A stretch of DNA of 8,490 nt from CAZFYZ01 sp964523735 (GTDB lineage Bacteria > Armatimonadota > UBA5829): contig CAZFYZ010000148.1 of NCBI GenBank assembly GCA_964523735.1, positions 1 to 8,490 of the forward strand, written 5' to 3'. Positions 1-6,367 of this stretch are shown here, one piece after another (the first letter of the stretch is position 1; each line of letters opens with the position of its first letter). The position numbers were made by a program, and so were the translations under genes. Below the pieces are notes generated by a model. The model searched no databases. It saw nothing but the letters and a program-made list of their open reading frames with translations, and was not told the origin of the DNA.

Positions 1-141
1 AAGATCGCCAAGGAATATGGTATCGACGCGCTGGATATAGTGGCCGGGCTGGGCAAGCGACATGCCATTGTCGGCCAGGAGGACTTGGTCTTGGAGGTCG
101 CGCGCGAGCTGGTCGCGCAGCGCTCTAGCCGGGATATTTGA
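1..141 (+). CDS. 4-hydroxy-2-oxovalerate aldolase-type protein, C-terminal fragment (5' end outside window)
   Basis: An open frame enters from the left edge and ends at TGA 139-141, giving 46 residues. The fragment contains YGIDALDI, a GLGKR stretch and a GQED motif followed by LVLEVARELV. It aligns without gaps to the last part of the complete aldolase at 1131-2147 (residues about 294-330); by my hand count 17 of 37 positions are identical. The equivalent region of DmpG/MhpE/BphI is the small helical C-terminal part that contacts the partner aldehyde dehydrogenase. This is therefore most likely the tail of a second, diverged pyruvate aldolase that would split a 4-hydroxy-2-oxo acid into pyruvate and an aldehyde. 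The active-site barrel lies outside the window, so catalytic competence cannot be judged. It ends 69 nt before the dehydrogenase gene on the same strand and is probably in the same transcript. Confidence 0.8.
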   Translation, partial: KIAKEYGIDALDIVAGLGKRHAIVGQEDLVLEVARELVAQRSSRDI

Positions 142-210
142 TCCCGGGTGGCGCCAGGGACGCCTTCCACAACAGTCTGATAGGCTTGCACTCGTATTGG
201 AGGATTACCT
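142..210 (+). promoter_or_regulatory. Short leader before acylating dehydrogenase gene, with strong ribosome binding site
   Basis: This 69-nt gap holds a clear Shine-Dalgarno GGAGGA at 199-204, six nt before the ATG at 211. I see no convincing -35/-10 pair, no T-tract terminator and no obvious LacI-type operator palindrome. A small GGCG/CGCC inverted repeat around 151-165 is too weak to call. The gap most likely just joins two cistrons. Confidence 0.5.
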
Positions 211-1134
211 ATGAGTAGTGATGCTGCAGTCAAAGTAGCGATTCTGGGTTCGGGCAATATCGGCAGCGATCTCATGTACAAGCTCCTCAAGAACAAGGGG
301 AGCATGGAGATCGCTATGCTTGCCGGAATCGACCCGAACTCCGAGGGCCTGGCGCGGGCGCGTTCCCTCGGAATACCCGCCAGCCATGAGGGGCTGGACG
401 CGATCCTGGAGTTGAAGGACGTCCAGATCGTCTTCGACGCGACTAGCGCCAAGGCGCATCAGGCCGCCGCGCCCAGGATCAAAGCGGCAGGCAAGATCGC
501 CATCGACATGACTCCCGCCGCCGTCGGTCCCTACGTGGTGCCGCCCGTCAACTTCGGCGAGCATCTGAACGAGACCAACGTGAACCTGATCACCTGCGGT
601 GGGCAGGCCACCATCCCCCTGGTCTTTGCGGCAAGCCGCGTAACGCCTATTGCGTACGCCGAGATGGTCAGCACCGTCTCCAGCGTATCCGCCGGACCGG
701 GCACAAGGCAGAACATCGACGAGTTCACGTTCACTACTTCGCGCGGGCTTGAGGTGATCGGCGGGGCCAAGAAGGGCAAGGCTATCATCATTCTGAATCC
801 GGCCGATCCACCCATCTTGATGCGCAACACTATATACCTGGTTCCCGAGGTTGACGATGTGGACGAGCAGGCGGTATTCGCTTCGATTGGGAAGATGGTC
901 GCCGAAGTGCAGCAGTACGTTCCGGGTTACCGGCTGAAGACCGAACCGGTCATAGACAAGCGCCAGACCCCCTGGGGGATGAAGAATGTGGTTGTCGTGT
1001 TGCTCGAGGTTGAGGGCGCCGGCGATTTCCTGCCCCCTTACGCGGGCAACTTGGACATTATGACCGCCGCGGCCTATCGGGTTGGCGACATGTTCGCCCA
1101 GCGGATTGCAGAGAATGTGGAGGTTCCGGCATGA
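211..1134 (+). CDS. mhpF: Acetaldehyde dehydrogenase (acylating), DmpF/MhpF/BphJ family
   Basis: This 307-residue protein would oxidise an aldehyde to acyl-CoA with NAD+ and CoA in the cytoplasm. Family members work in a complex with a pyruvate aldolase that hands over the aldehyde through a tunnel. The N-terminus carries the Rossmann loop GSGNIG at residues 13-18. The catalytic cysteine is Cys129 in the context ITCGGQAT, codon 595-597. Other family hallmarks are NPADPPILMRNT (near 196-207), YVPGYRLK (about 236-243) and YAGNLDIMTAAA near the C-terminus. The length matches the usual 305-315 residues. The start is supported by GGAGGA six nt upstream. The stop overlaps the aldolase start (ATGA at 1131-1134), so the two are translationally coupled, as expected for partner subunits. 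Acetaldehyde is the classical substrate; propanal or a hydroxyaldehyde is possible here because of the sugar-related neighbourhood, but that is inference. Confidence 0.95.
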   Translation: MSSDAAVKVAILGSGNIGSDLMYKLLKNKGSMEIAMLAGIDPNSEGLARARSLGIPASHEGLDAILELKDVQIVFDATSAKAHQAAAPRIKAAGKIAIDMTPAAVGPYVVPPVNFGEHLNETNVNLITCGGQATIPLVFAASRVTPIAYAEMVSTVSSVSAGPGTRQNIDEFTFTTSRGLEVIGGAKKGKAIIILNPADPPILMRNTIYLVPEVDDVDEQAVFASIGKMVAEVQQYVPGYRLKTEPVIDKRQTPWGMKNVVVVLLEVEGAGDFLPPYAGNLDIMTAAAYRVGDMFAQRIAENVEVPA

Positions 1135-2147
1135 AAGCTCCCAGAATAGTGGACACAACGCTCCGCGACGGTTCGCACGCTTTCAGACATCAGTTCACAC
1201 GCGAACAGGTCCGGCAGATCGTCAAGGCTCTGGATGAGGCTGGCGTACCGGTGCTGGAAGTTGCGCACGGCGACGGACTCGCTGGGGCTTCCCTGCAGTA
1301 TGGCTTCTCCGGTACCCACGAATACGACCTGATCGAGGAAGCTGTCACGACTGCGAAGAACGCTAAGATCGCCGCTCTTCTGCTGCCGGGTGTTGGCACT
1401 CGCGTCGAGCTCAAGGAGGCGGTCGCTCGAGGCATCAAGATGGTCCGCGTGGCGACGCAATGCACGGAGGCCGATGTCAGTGAGCAACATTTTGGCATCG
1501 CCAAGGAGATGGGCCTCGAGACTGGCGGGTTCCTGATGATGGCGCACACGCGCCCGCCGGAGATGCTTGCGGAACAGGCGCTTCTGATGGAGAAATATGG
1601 CTGTGACTGCGTCTACGTGGTCGATTCCGCCGGTGCGATGCTTCCGCCGGATGCTGCCGCTCGCGTTGCCATGCTGAAGAAGGCCCTCACGAAGGCCAAG
1701 GTCGGCTATCATGCTCACAACAACCTCGGTCTGGGGGTCGGCAATACACTGGCCGCTCTGGAAGCTGGCGCTGATTGGATCGATGGCACGCTGCGCGGAC
1801 TTGGCGCAGGCGCGGGCAACACGGCGACCGAACTCCTGGTTGCAGTCCTGGACAAGATGGGTTACAATCCCGGCATCGACGTGTTCAGGCTGATGGATGC
1901 GGCGGAGTTCGTACTCGCGCCGATGATGCCGTTTCAGCCCATCCCTGATCGTGATGCAATCGCTATCGGCTACGCGGGCGTCTACTCATCGTTCCTGCTG
2001 CACGCGAAGCGAATCAGCGAGAAGTACGGCGTGGACCCGCTCGCGATCTTGGTCGAGCTCGGCCGCCGCAAGACGATGGCAGGCCAGGAGGACATGATCC
2101 TCGACGTCGCGCTCGATCTATCGAAGAAAGCCGCGGCAGCGGTGTAG
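1131..2147 (+). CDS. mhpE: 4-hydroxy-2-oxovalerate aldolase, DmpG/MhpE/BphI family
   Basis: This 338-residue class II (divalent-metal) aldolase is of the DRE-TIM metallolyase type. It should cleave a 4-hydroxy-2-oxo acid, classically 4-hydroxy-2-oxopentanoate, to pyruvate and an aldehyde. The signature DTTLRDGSHAFRHQF places Arg12, Asp13 and His16 at the catalytic/metal positions. The other metal ligands are His194 and His196 in HAHNNLGLGVGN. A conserved LLLPGVGT strand follows residue 82. The GYAGVYSSFL motif has Tyr285 at the position of the BphI substrate-contacting Tyr. The C-terminal helical part (about 285-330, with GQED) is where family members dock their dehydrogenase. A GGAGG lies seven nt upstream, inside the end of the dehydrogenase gene, and the ATGA overlap indicates coupled synthesis. 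No aromatic-pathway gene such as a 2-hydroxypentadienoate hydratase is in the window, so the natural substrate is open. Confidence 0.95.
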   Translation: MKAPRIVDTTLRDGSHAFRHQFTREQVRQIVKALDEAGVPVLEVAHGDGLAGASLQYGFSGTHEYDLIEEAVTTAKNAKIAALLLPGVGTRVELKEAVARGIKMVRVATQCTEADVSEQHFGIAKEMGLETGGFLMMAHTRPPEMLAEQALLMEKYGCDCVYVVDSAGAMLPPDAAARVAMLKKALTKAKVGYHAHNNLGLGVGNTLAALEAGADWIDGTLRGLGAGAGNTATELLVAVLDKMGYNPGIDVFRLMDAAEFVLAPMMPFQPIPDRDAIAIGYAGVYSSFLLHAKRISEKYGVDPLAILVELGRRKTMAGQEDMILDVALDLSKKAAAAV

Positions 2148-2150
2148 GAT

Positions 2151-2190
2151 ACTCCCTCTGCTGGGGGAGAGGGCTGGGGTGAGGGCGCAA
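2151..2190 (+). repeat. Intergenic palindromic repeat, copy 1
   Basis: This is the first of two 40-nt direct copies that agree at 36 of 40 positions and lie 49 nt apart start to start. Copy 1 pairs CCCTCT (2154-2159) with AGAGGG (2168-2173) and then runs into a GGGGTGAGGG tail. It begins four nt after the aldolase stop. The pattern GGGAGAGGGTTGGGGTGAGGG is a familiar dispersed REP-like intergenic repeat in many GC-rich bacterial genomes; its reverse strand translates to the recurrent spurious peptide ALTPTLSP. No T-tract follows, so it does not look like a classical terminator. Confidence 0.8.
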
Positions 2191-2199
2191 GCGATGCCT

Positions 2200-2239
2200 A
2201 CCCCCTCTCTTGGGGGAGAGGGTTGGGGTGAGGGCGCAA
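2200..2239 (+). repeat. Intergenic palindromic repeat, copy 2
   Basis: This second copy differs from copy 1 at only four of 40 positions. It has the better hairpin: CCCTCTC (2203-2209) pairs with GAGAGGG (2216-2222) around a TTGGGG loop, followed by TTGGGGTGAGGGCGCAA. The nine nt between the copies are unique sequence. The pair fills most of the 120-nt gap between the aldolase and phosphotransacetylase genes. It ends 17 nt before the Shine-Dalgarno of the next gene and could affect mRNA stability or partial readthrough. Confidence 0.8.
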
Positions 2240-2256
2240 CCGCCTCGTATTACCAC

Positions 2257-2270
2257 AGGAGGTCGCATTG
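2257..2270 (+). promoter_or_regulatory. Ribosome binding site deciding a TTG start
   Basis: A perfect AGGAGG at 2257-2262 stands five nt before TTG 2268-2270. No in-frame ATG or GTG lies at comparable spacing. The protein aligns with the phosphotransacetylase N-terminus from this codon, so TTG is the likely start. The rare start codon may lower translation relative to neighbours that begin with ATG. Confidence 0.75.
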
Positions 2271-3278
2271 CACGGACCATACATTGACAGCCTTATCGAG
2301 AAGGCCAGGCGCATTCATGGACGTGTCGCCGTCCCTGATGCTCAGTTCGATGAACGCGCGATGCGCGCGTGCTGCGAAGTCCAGCAAAACGGTTGGCTGG
2401 ACGTGATATTCACTGGCTCACGGCGGGCTCACACTGAGTTTGCGGACAAGCTGGGGCTCGATATATCCGGAATCGAGATCATCGACCCTGAGGAGACCGC
2501 CGAATTTGCGGCGATGTGCGATCACTACTCTGAGCGGCGAGCCAAAGACAACCTGACGCCGGCTCAGATTGCTGAACTGCTTCACGAGCCGTCGTACTTC
2601 GCGTGTATGCTGGTCAAGTGGGGGAAGGTGGACGCGATATGCTCGGGGGTTCATTACTCGACGGCCGATCTCGCGCGAGCTGTTCTCAAGATAATAGGCC
2701 TGAAGCCCGGCGTCAGGAAGATGAGTGCGTGCGCGGTGATGTACTTCCCTCATTCGCCGATGGGCGATAACCTGGTCTTTGCTGCGGCGGATACCGCCGT
2801 TCTTCCGGTTCCGACGATGGAGGAACTCGCCGAGATAGCGATTCTTGCCGCGGACAAGGCCGCGCCGATCCTTCCGGAGGCGCCGCGCGTGGCGATGATC
2901 TCGTTCTCGACCCATGGCAGTGCGAGTCACGAACTGGTCAGCAAGGTCACGGGCGCTCTGGAGATAGTGAAGACCCAGCGGCCAGATATCCTGATCGATG
3001 GCGAGTTCCAGCTCGATTCTGCCATTTCGCCAAGCGTTGCAGCCAAGAAGATCAAGCAACCGTCTGAGGTTGCAGGTCGTGCGAACGTCTTGATCTGGCC
3101 GGACCTCCAATCCGGCAACATCGGACTCAAGGCAATGCAGTTGATGGGCGGTGGCATGCTCATCGGCGAACCGTTCCTGGGAGTCGATTGTCTCATCAGC
3201 GATCATTCGCGTGGAGCAACCGTCGACGAGATGGTGGTCCATATCGCGTTTGTCGGCGCACAAGTAACAAGAAGCTAG
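2268..3278 (+). CDS. pta: Phosphate acyltransferase (phosphotransacetylase family)
   Basis: This 336-residue cytoplasmic enzyme should interconvert acyl-CoA plus phosphate with acyl-phosphate plus CoA. The length matches the short, single-domain Pta type. Family motifs are STADLARAVLKIIG (131-144), the SFSTHGSASHELVSKV stretch (212-227), DGEFQLDSAI (244-253), ANVLIWPDLQSGNIGLK (272-288) and SDHSRGATVDEM (311-322). Ser314 and Arg315 match the Ser309/Arg310 pair known from Methanosarcina thermophila Pta. The position of its catalytic Asp316 appears to be Glu321 here. The usual QG-x-x-x-PVND segment before this motif is also changed, to LGVDCLISD. Acetyl-CoA is the default substrate, but these differences leave room for another acyl group; phosphate butyryltransferase is the main alternative. 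It fits between the acyl-CoA-forming dehydrogenase upstream and the acetate-kinase-like gene at 5179. Confidence 0.85.
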   Translation: MHGPYIDSLIEKARRIHGRVAVPDAQFDERAMRACCEVQQNGWLDVIFTGSRRAHTEFADKLGLDISGIEIIDPEETAEFAAMCDHYSERRAKDNLTPAQIAELLHEPSYFACMLVKWGKVDAICSGVHYSTADLARAVLKIIGLKPGVRKMSACAVMYFPHSPMGDNLVFAAADTAVLPVPTMEELAEIAILAADKAAPILPEAPRVAMISFSTHGSASHELVSKVTGALEIVKTQRPDILIDGEFQLDSAISPSVAAKKIKQPSEVAGRANVLIWPDLQSGNIGLKAMQLMGGGMLIGEPFLGVDCLISDHSRGATVDEMVVHIAFVGAQVTRS

Positions 3279-3304
3279 TCTTAGCCATCAGTGAGGAGTA
3301 ACCC

Positions 3305-5161
3305 ATGAACTACATCCTATTCCCCCTCGCTCTTTGCGCACTTCTCTGCGCTTCCGCCGCCGTTGCTCAGCCAGATCCGAAGGGTCTGAACGGACAAGTC
3401 AGCAACGTGCGCATATTGATGCCGGCGTCTGACGAAGCGCCACCGGTGGCGGGCATCCAGCGTCAGCCCGACATTGATCTCAAGACAATGGCCGAGTGGT
3501 CACTGAGGTTCCTTACCAATACTCCGCGCAAGCACCTCAACTACGAGCCGGTCTTCCAAATATACCCCTACCGCTGCCCACCGGCTCCCGAGGGGTCAGA
3601 CCCTGTCGTCGGATGCGACACGGACGCTCGCATGGACCCCGAGTGGTACCACCTTCGCGACATCACCGGGTCCACCAGGGGCAAGGACGTCGAGCAGGGA
3701 TACCACAAGCGCATGCTCGACTTTGTTGACGACGACGGAATCGTCTGGTGCCATCCGGGAGCATTCAACGAGGGCGACACGACCGCGGTGTATGACAAGA
3801 AGGACTTCCAGATTCACAACTGGGGCGCGTGCAAGATTCTGACAGCCCTTTGCGAGGACTACCAGCGCCACAAGAACCCTGAGTCAAAGGCTAAGGCAAG
3901 GAAGATGATGCTGGCCCTCAAGAGCCTGCTCAGGTGGGACGACCAGGGCAGGTGTTGGTCGGCGTCCGGCAACGGCACTCTCGATGCGAACCGCAACCCT
4001 GTTTCCAACGGATGGAACGCTCACCCGTTGCCTGTGATCGAGCCCTTGATCCGCTACTATCAGGTCTTCAAGGACCCCGAGGCTCTGGCGTTCGCCAAGG
4101 CCTACGCCGAAGGCATGATCGCCGGAGTTCAGCCGGACGGTATCAAGTTTGGCGAGGATGGCAGCTTCCAGGGACACAGCCACGTCACGATGCACTCAGT
4201 CTGGAACGTCGCGCATCTTGGAGTGGTTACCGGCGACAGGAAGTACACCGAGTGGGCCAAGCGTGTCTTCGACTTCTTCCTCAGAGAGCGCGGAACGGGG
4301 GTAGGGTGGTTCGTGGCGGCAGTAGGCTACCCCGGTGATGAGACCTGCTGCGTGGCGGACGTGATGACGTGCGCCGCCTACATCGCACGAGGCGGTCACC
4401 CGGAGTACTTCGACTACATGGAGCGCTATATGCGCAACCGGATCAGCCCCAGCTACCTCATCATCACTCCGGAGATGAGGGCTCACTATGCGGAACTCAA
4501 CAAAGCGCTTGGCGAGGAGAAGGTCAAATGGGGCCTTTCCGAGATGGAGAAGTACGAGGGCGGCGTCCTGTGTGGAGTCGGCCTAAACGACTGGGAGAAC
4601 GCGCTGCTGGATGGAGCGTGCTATGGAGGCGGCCCTGAAATAGCCATGATCGGCTGCTGCCAGGGCTCCGGGATGCGGTCTGTCTACGACACCTGGGATA
4701 ACGTGATCGGCAAGTATCCGAAATCAGCCCTTGGCCCGGCGGGCATCTACGTCAATATGAGCTTTGACAGGACCTCGCAGTGGGGAGATGTGTTCTCGTT
4801 CGTGCCTGATCAGGGGCGGCTCACTGTCAAGGCGAATGTGAAAGATTCGTTCTTCCTGCGGGTGCCTGATTGGGCGCCTCGTGAGCAGGTTAGGGCGTTT
4901 ATTGATTCGAAGCCTGTGCCGGTTAAGTGGTCTGGGGCGTATGTTCGCTTCAGTGGTGAGCCTGGGCAGGAGCTGACAATCACGTACCCCGTGGTGGCGT
5001 TCCAGCAGCAAGTCGGCCCCGGCTCGTCACTGCCTGCATTCCCTGATGTCAAGCTGACCTATCAGTGGGCCGGCAACATGGTCGTTGACGTGACCCCTAA
5101 GGCCAAGAAGACGGCCATCTTCACCGGCCGCCCGCGTGTGCTGCCCCCGGTCAAGCCGTAG
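3305..5161 (+). CDS. Secreted GH127-like glycosidase (DUF1680 superfamily), possible beta-L-arabinofuranosidase
   Basis: This 618-residue protein has a signal peptide, with a hydrophobic core at residues 3-19 and AVA-Q as a plausible cleavage site near 21/22, so it probably acts outside the cytoplasm. The middle region reads like an (alpha/alpha) barrel. HSHVTMHSVWNVAHLGVVTGD (291-311) parallels the HANT...LTGD segment of GH127. E-T-C at 346-348 and CC at 451-452 match the Glu-x-Cys...Cys-Cys zinc and nucleophile set known from HypBA1. An extra Cys349 makes the first motif ETCC. From about residue 505 a beta domain follows with FFLRVPDWA, like the LRIPSWA strand of GH127 C-termini. GH127 members remove beta-L-arabinofuranose, but the superfamily is broad and the substrate here is unproven. 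GAGGAG lies six nt before the ATG. Residues 500-557 show unusual codon use. Confidence 0.75.
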   Translation: MNYILFPLALCALLCASAAVAQPDPKGLNGQVSNVRILMPASDEAPPVAGIQRQPDIDLKTMAEWSLRFLTNTPRKHLNYEPVFQIYPYRCPPAPEGSDPVVGCDTDARMDPEWYHLRDITGSTRGKDVEQGYHKRMLDFVDDDGIVWCHPGAFNEGDTTAVYDKKDFQIHNWGACKILTALCEDYQRHKNPESKAKARKMMLALKSLLRWDDQGRCWSASGNGTLDANRNPVSNGWNAHPLPVIEPLIRYYQVFKDPEALAFAKAYAEGMIAGVQPDGIKFGEDGSFQGHSHVTMHSVWNVAHLGVVTGDRKYTEWAKRVFDFFLRERGTGVGWFVAAVGYPGDETCCVADVMTCAAYIARGGHPEYFDYMERYMRNRISPSYLIITPEMRAHYAELNKALGEEKVKWGLSEMEKYEGGVLCGVGLNDWENALLDGACYGGGPEIAMIGCCQGSGMRSVYDTWDNVIGKYPKSALGPAGIYVNMSFDRTSQWGDVFSFVPDQGRLTVKANVKDSFFLRVPDWAPREQVRAFIDSKPVPVKWSGAYVRFSGEPGQELTITYPVVAFQQQVGPGSSLPAFPDVKLTYQWAGNMVVDVTPKAKKTAIFTGRPRVLPPVKP

Positions 5162-5178
5162 CGGAGGAACCAATCAGT

Positions 5179-6321
5179 ATGTTGATCCTGATAGCCAACG
5201 TTGGCAGCTCATCCATGAAGTGCCAGCTATTCGATATGCCTTCGGAGAAGGTGATCGCTCAAGCCAGAGTCGAGCGGGCTCAAGACGATCGCGCTTCGGC
5301 CCTGCGTGGTATCCTTGACCAGCTCACACACCCGGAGACGGGCGTCATCCGCGACCTCTCCGAACTCGATGCTGTCGGTTTTAAGCCTGTCTACGCGAAA
5401 GGCATCACCGGGTGCCAGTATATGGACGACCGAGTGCTCAGCGCGATGGAGGAGTACGCGGGCGTCCTCGCGCCGCTTCACAACCCGATGTACATCGAGG
5501 CCATAAACGCTTTCCACGAGGTCTTGCCCGAAACCCCTCTCGTGGGACTCTTTGAGAATTCGTTCTTCCAGGAGATGCCGGACAGTGCGACGGTGTACCC
5601 GATCCCCTGGGACTGGACCGAGAAGTACCAGATCAAGAAGCACGGCTGGCACGGCGCAAGCCACTTCTACGTGAGCAGGCGCATTGCCGAGTTGATGGGT
5701 CGCGATGTCGCTGACATCAACACCGTCACCTGCCATCTCGGTGGAAGCTCGTCTATCGCCGCAATCAGGGGCGGGACTGCCGTCGACACATCATTCGGCT
5801 TCAGCACACTCACCGGCGTGCCTCAGGGCGAGCGAGCCGGCGACATGGACCCCCTCATCATCCCGTTTCTGCTCTCGAAGTGCGAGGGGACTCTGGAGAG
5901 CATTCTCCAGCGAATGAGCTTTGAGGGGGGCATCGCCGGGATCTCCGGCATGGGCTTCGATATGCGGGATCTGGAAGCCGCCGCCAACTCAGGTCACGAG
6001 CGCGCCAAGCTGGCGATCGACAGCTACGTCTACTACACTCGCAAGTACCTCGGCGGGTTCATGTTCAACCTCGGCCACACGGATGCTATCGCCTTCGCCG
6101 GGGGTACGGGCGAGGGTAGCGCGATGATCCGCCGCCGCGTTCTAGAAGGGCTGGCCGAGTTTGGCATAGTCCTCGACAGCGCTGCAAACGAGGCCTGCGC
6201 CCGCACCGAATGCAGGATATCCACGGCTGAATCACGGGTCCAGGTGTGGGTCGTTCCGACAAACGAAGAGATAGTTGTCGCCAGGGAGTGCTGCAAGCTG
6301 TTGGCGAATTCAGAGGTGTGA
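5179..6321 (+). CDS. ackA: Divergent acetate kinase-family protein (acyl kinase)
   Basis: This 380-residue ASKHA-fold kinase is expected to make ATP from ADP and an acyl-phosphate supplied by the transacylase. Clear family signatures are NVGSSSMK (7-14), LAPLHNP (97-103), HGWHGASH (155-162), HLGGSSS (186-192), DTSFGFSTLTGVPQGERAGDMDP (spanning 203-225), GGTGEGS (308-314) and VPTNEE (359-364). Residues matching the M. thermophila enzyme include Asn7, Ser10, Ser12, His101 (H123), His158 (H180), Arg219 (R241) and the TNEE glutamate (E384). Three usual key positions differ: the Arg91 site in HRVVHGG is Lys69 in FKPVYAKG, the Asp148 site is Glu126 in FENSFF, and the Asn211 site is Gly189. A true acetate kinase would rarely vary there, so another acyl substrate or altered activity is likely. 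GGAGGA sits ten nt upstream, 17 nt after the glycosidase gene. Confidence 0.85.
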   Translation: MLILIANVGSSSMKCQLFDMPSEKVIAQARVERAQDDRASALRGILDQLTHPETGVIRDLSELDAVGFKPVYAKGITGCQYMDDRVLSAMEEYAGVLAPLHNPMYIEAINAFHEVLPETPLVGLFENSFFQEMPDSATVYPIPWDWTEKYQIKKHGWHGASHFYVSRRIAELMGRDVADINTVTCHLGGSSSIAAIRGGTAVDTSFGFSTLTGVPQGERAGDMDPLIIPFLLSKCEGTLESILQRMSFEGGIAGISGMGFDMRDLEAAANSGHERAKLAIDSYVYYTRKYLGGFMFNLGHTDAIAFAGGTGEGSAMIRRRVLEGLAEFGIVLDSAANEACARTECRISTAESRVQVWVVPTNEEIVVARECCKLLANSEV

Positions 6322-6367
6322 ACCTGCCTAGCCTCGCTCTGACGATTGCTGAAAGGATGTATGGCTC

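Noticed and set aside
205..1158. Long antisense open frame opposite the acylating dehydrogenase gene (also similar ones at 1074-1718 and 2418-3263)
   Set aside because: The sense strand encodes a full-length conserved enzyme with all catalytic motifs. The antisense frames show no recognisable domain and are expected from codon bias in GC-rich genes.
211..2147. Part of a classical aromatic meta-cleavage (mhp/dmp) operon
   Set aside because: The enzyme families match, but no hydratase, hydrolase, dioxygenase or aromatic regulator is in the window, and glycosidases and a LacI gene are. It cannot be excluded without the sequence upstream of base 1.
2203..2222. Rho-independent terminator after the aldolase gene
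   Set aside because: The hairpin is followed by GTTGGGGTGAGGG rather than a T-tract, so it lacks the defining feature. It is better described as a REP-like repeat.
2014..2280. Antisense frame across the repeats giving a peptide with ALTPTLSP
   Set aside because: This is the well-known spurious translation of the GGGAGAGGG intergenic repeat, with no plausible start or ribosome site.
2179..2406. Small + strand frame starting inside the repeats and running into the phosphotransacetylase gene
   Set aside because: It is in another frame than the conserved Pta sequence, contains translated repeat sequence and has no family similarity.
3305..3370. Lipoprotein signal (lipobox) in the GH127-like protein
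   Set aside because: The cysteines at 11 and 15 are preceded by LAL and ALL, not by a canonical L-A/S-G/A-C box, while AVA-Q gives a normal type I signal peptidase site.
211..6321. Bacterial microcompartment locus for aldehyde metabolism
   Set aside because: No shell protein gene (BMC-H, BMC-T or BMC-P) is present, the dehydrogenase is DmpF-type rather than PduP-type with an encapsulation extension, and Pta is the classical family rather than PduL.
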